From Pedobacter sp. AJM (GTDB taxonomy: Bacteria > Bacteroidota > Bacteroidia > Sphingobacteriales > Sphingobacteriaceae): 64,000 bases of DNA. The notes beneath the pieces were generated by a model that did not search any database, was not told the DNA's origin, and saw only the letters and a list, made by a program, of their open reading frames with translations. The stretch lies in NCBI RefSeq assembly GCF_002197755.1, contig NZ_NHOT01000014.1, positions 1 to 64,000 of the forward strand. The letters are read 5' to 3'. A program made the position numbers and the translations under genes. Positions 63,627 to 64,000 of this stretch are shown here, piece after piece. Each line of letters opens with the position of its first letter. Position 1 is the stretch's first letter.

Positions 63627-64000
63627 CTAATTTTTAAATGCCCTGATTAATGTAGTGTACCCCTTAAATACTTCCACTTCATTACTTCCGGTTTTTTTAA
63701 CACGCAACAAGTAATAGTAAGTACCTTCATTTAAGCCCTCACCGGTCCAGTTGTTTTGATATCCTTTCGTATGGAAGACTTCATTTCCCCAACGGTTAAT
63801 GATTTGCAGTTCATTTGACTGATATTGACTTAAGCCAATAATTTCAAATGCATCATTAACACCATCACCATTTGGCGTGAACAGGTTTGGAATTGTAATT
63901 TCTGTAAAACTGGCCGTAATTACTACTGATGCAATATTGGTATAGTATCCATTGGCATCTTTTAGCCTATAGGTAAAGGTATCACTACCGGTAAAGCCTG
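63627..64000 (-). CDS. C-terminus of a large surface protein with T9SS type B sorting domain (5' end outside window)
   Basis: The frame runs from base 63998 (first whole codon) to TAG at 63629-63627. It begins with the end of an Ig/cadherin-like repeat (DTFTYRLKDANGYYTNIASV) and continues with the CHU_C/gliding-motility C-terminal domain: LFTPNGDGVNDAFEI, IINRWGNEVF, NWTGEGLNEGTYYYLL. This domain is the signal for export by the type IX system, working with PorP/SprF, encoded next to it. The N-terminal repeats lie past the window. Confidence 0.92.
   Translation of the reverse strand, partial: GFTGSDTFTYRLKDANGYYTNIASVVITASFTEITIPNLFTPNGDGVNDAFEIIGLSQYQSNELQIINRWGNEVFHTKGYQNNWTGEGLNEGTYYYLLRVKKTGSNEVEVFKGYTTLIRAFKN

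Noticed and set aside
1..64000. CRISPR arrays, intact insertion sequences, rRNA genes, riboswitches
   Set aside because: None seen: no regularly spaced direct repeats, no intact transposase, no rRNA-like sequence and no recognisable riboswitch core.

Overview
The window reads as chromosomal DNA of a member of the phylum Bacteroidota, most likely family Sphingobacteriaceae and Pedobacter-like. Supporting features are a SusC/SusD pair with an ECF sigma/FecR pair, a type IX secretion (PorP/SprF) locus, TlpA thioredoxins with long N-terminal domains, promoters of the TTTG-N(18-20)-TAnnTTTG type in front of tRNA genes, the absence of Shine-Dalgarno sites, and A+T-rich spacers. Genus is inferred from protein flavour, not proven.

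Layout. (1) 1-16.9 kb is core genome: the end of an outer-membrane-barrel protein next to comEC, an enoyl-CoA hydratase-like gene, a secreted protein, a DPP4-type peptidase, a DUF763 gene with a TTG start, glutamate synthase (gltD-gltB, minus strand), a transaldolase-like aldolase and a GmhB-like phosphatase. (2) 17.1-18.3 kb is a decayed sugar permease. (3) 18.45-44.4 kb is an accessory region. It starts at tRNA-Lys with a truncated tyrosine integrase and ends just before a tRNA-Pro/Pro/Ser cluster. Both ends carry the same imperfect ~90-bp block (hairpin plus TGCCAAAAATCGCA), so it may be an old integrative island. It holds a decayed nuclease-like gene, a hybrid histidine kinase with a divergent Hpt protein, an ECF sigma/FecR/SusC/SusD/metzincin-like protease/TlpA locus, an arginase-ornithine aminotransferase pair with a divergent Lrp/AsnC regulator, a second integrase relic, two thioredoxin relics, a fragment of a GMC oxidoreductase, a GH78-type rhamnosidase and a nonsense-split small gene. 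(4) 44.8-55.4 kb is core genome: a membrane HD phosphodiesterase, an SPFH protein with a small ribbon-helix-helix protein, a thiolase, two adjacent peptide transporters, a dolichol-phosphate-mannose-synthase-like glycosyltransferase and a YdeI-like protein. (5) 55.8-60.3 kb is a probable damage-tolerance pair, a DnaE-type polymerase and DinB, with two CTAA-N5-TTAG dyads upstream. (6) 60.5-64.0 kb is a type IX secretion-linked cluster: an OmpA/PD40 protein, PorP/SprF and the C-terminus of a CHU_C-sorted surface protein.

How the genes relate. In the ECF locus, a signal sensed through SusC would release the sigma factor from FecR and induce import of an oligomer together with a periplasmic protease and a thiol-disulfide protein; a peptide or glycopeptide ligand is plausible but not shown. 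Arginase and ornithine aminotransferase turn arginine into glutamate semialdehyde, probably controlled by the divergent Lrp-type regulator through a perfect dyad between them. No complete new system was demonstrated. The best leads are the dinB-upstream dyads, the 57-bp inverted repeats around the arginine locus, the tRNA-Lys island, and the split gene with its neighbouring 22-residue ORF at 43.3-43.8 kb.
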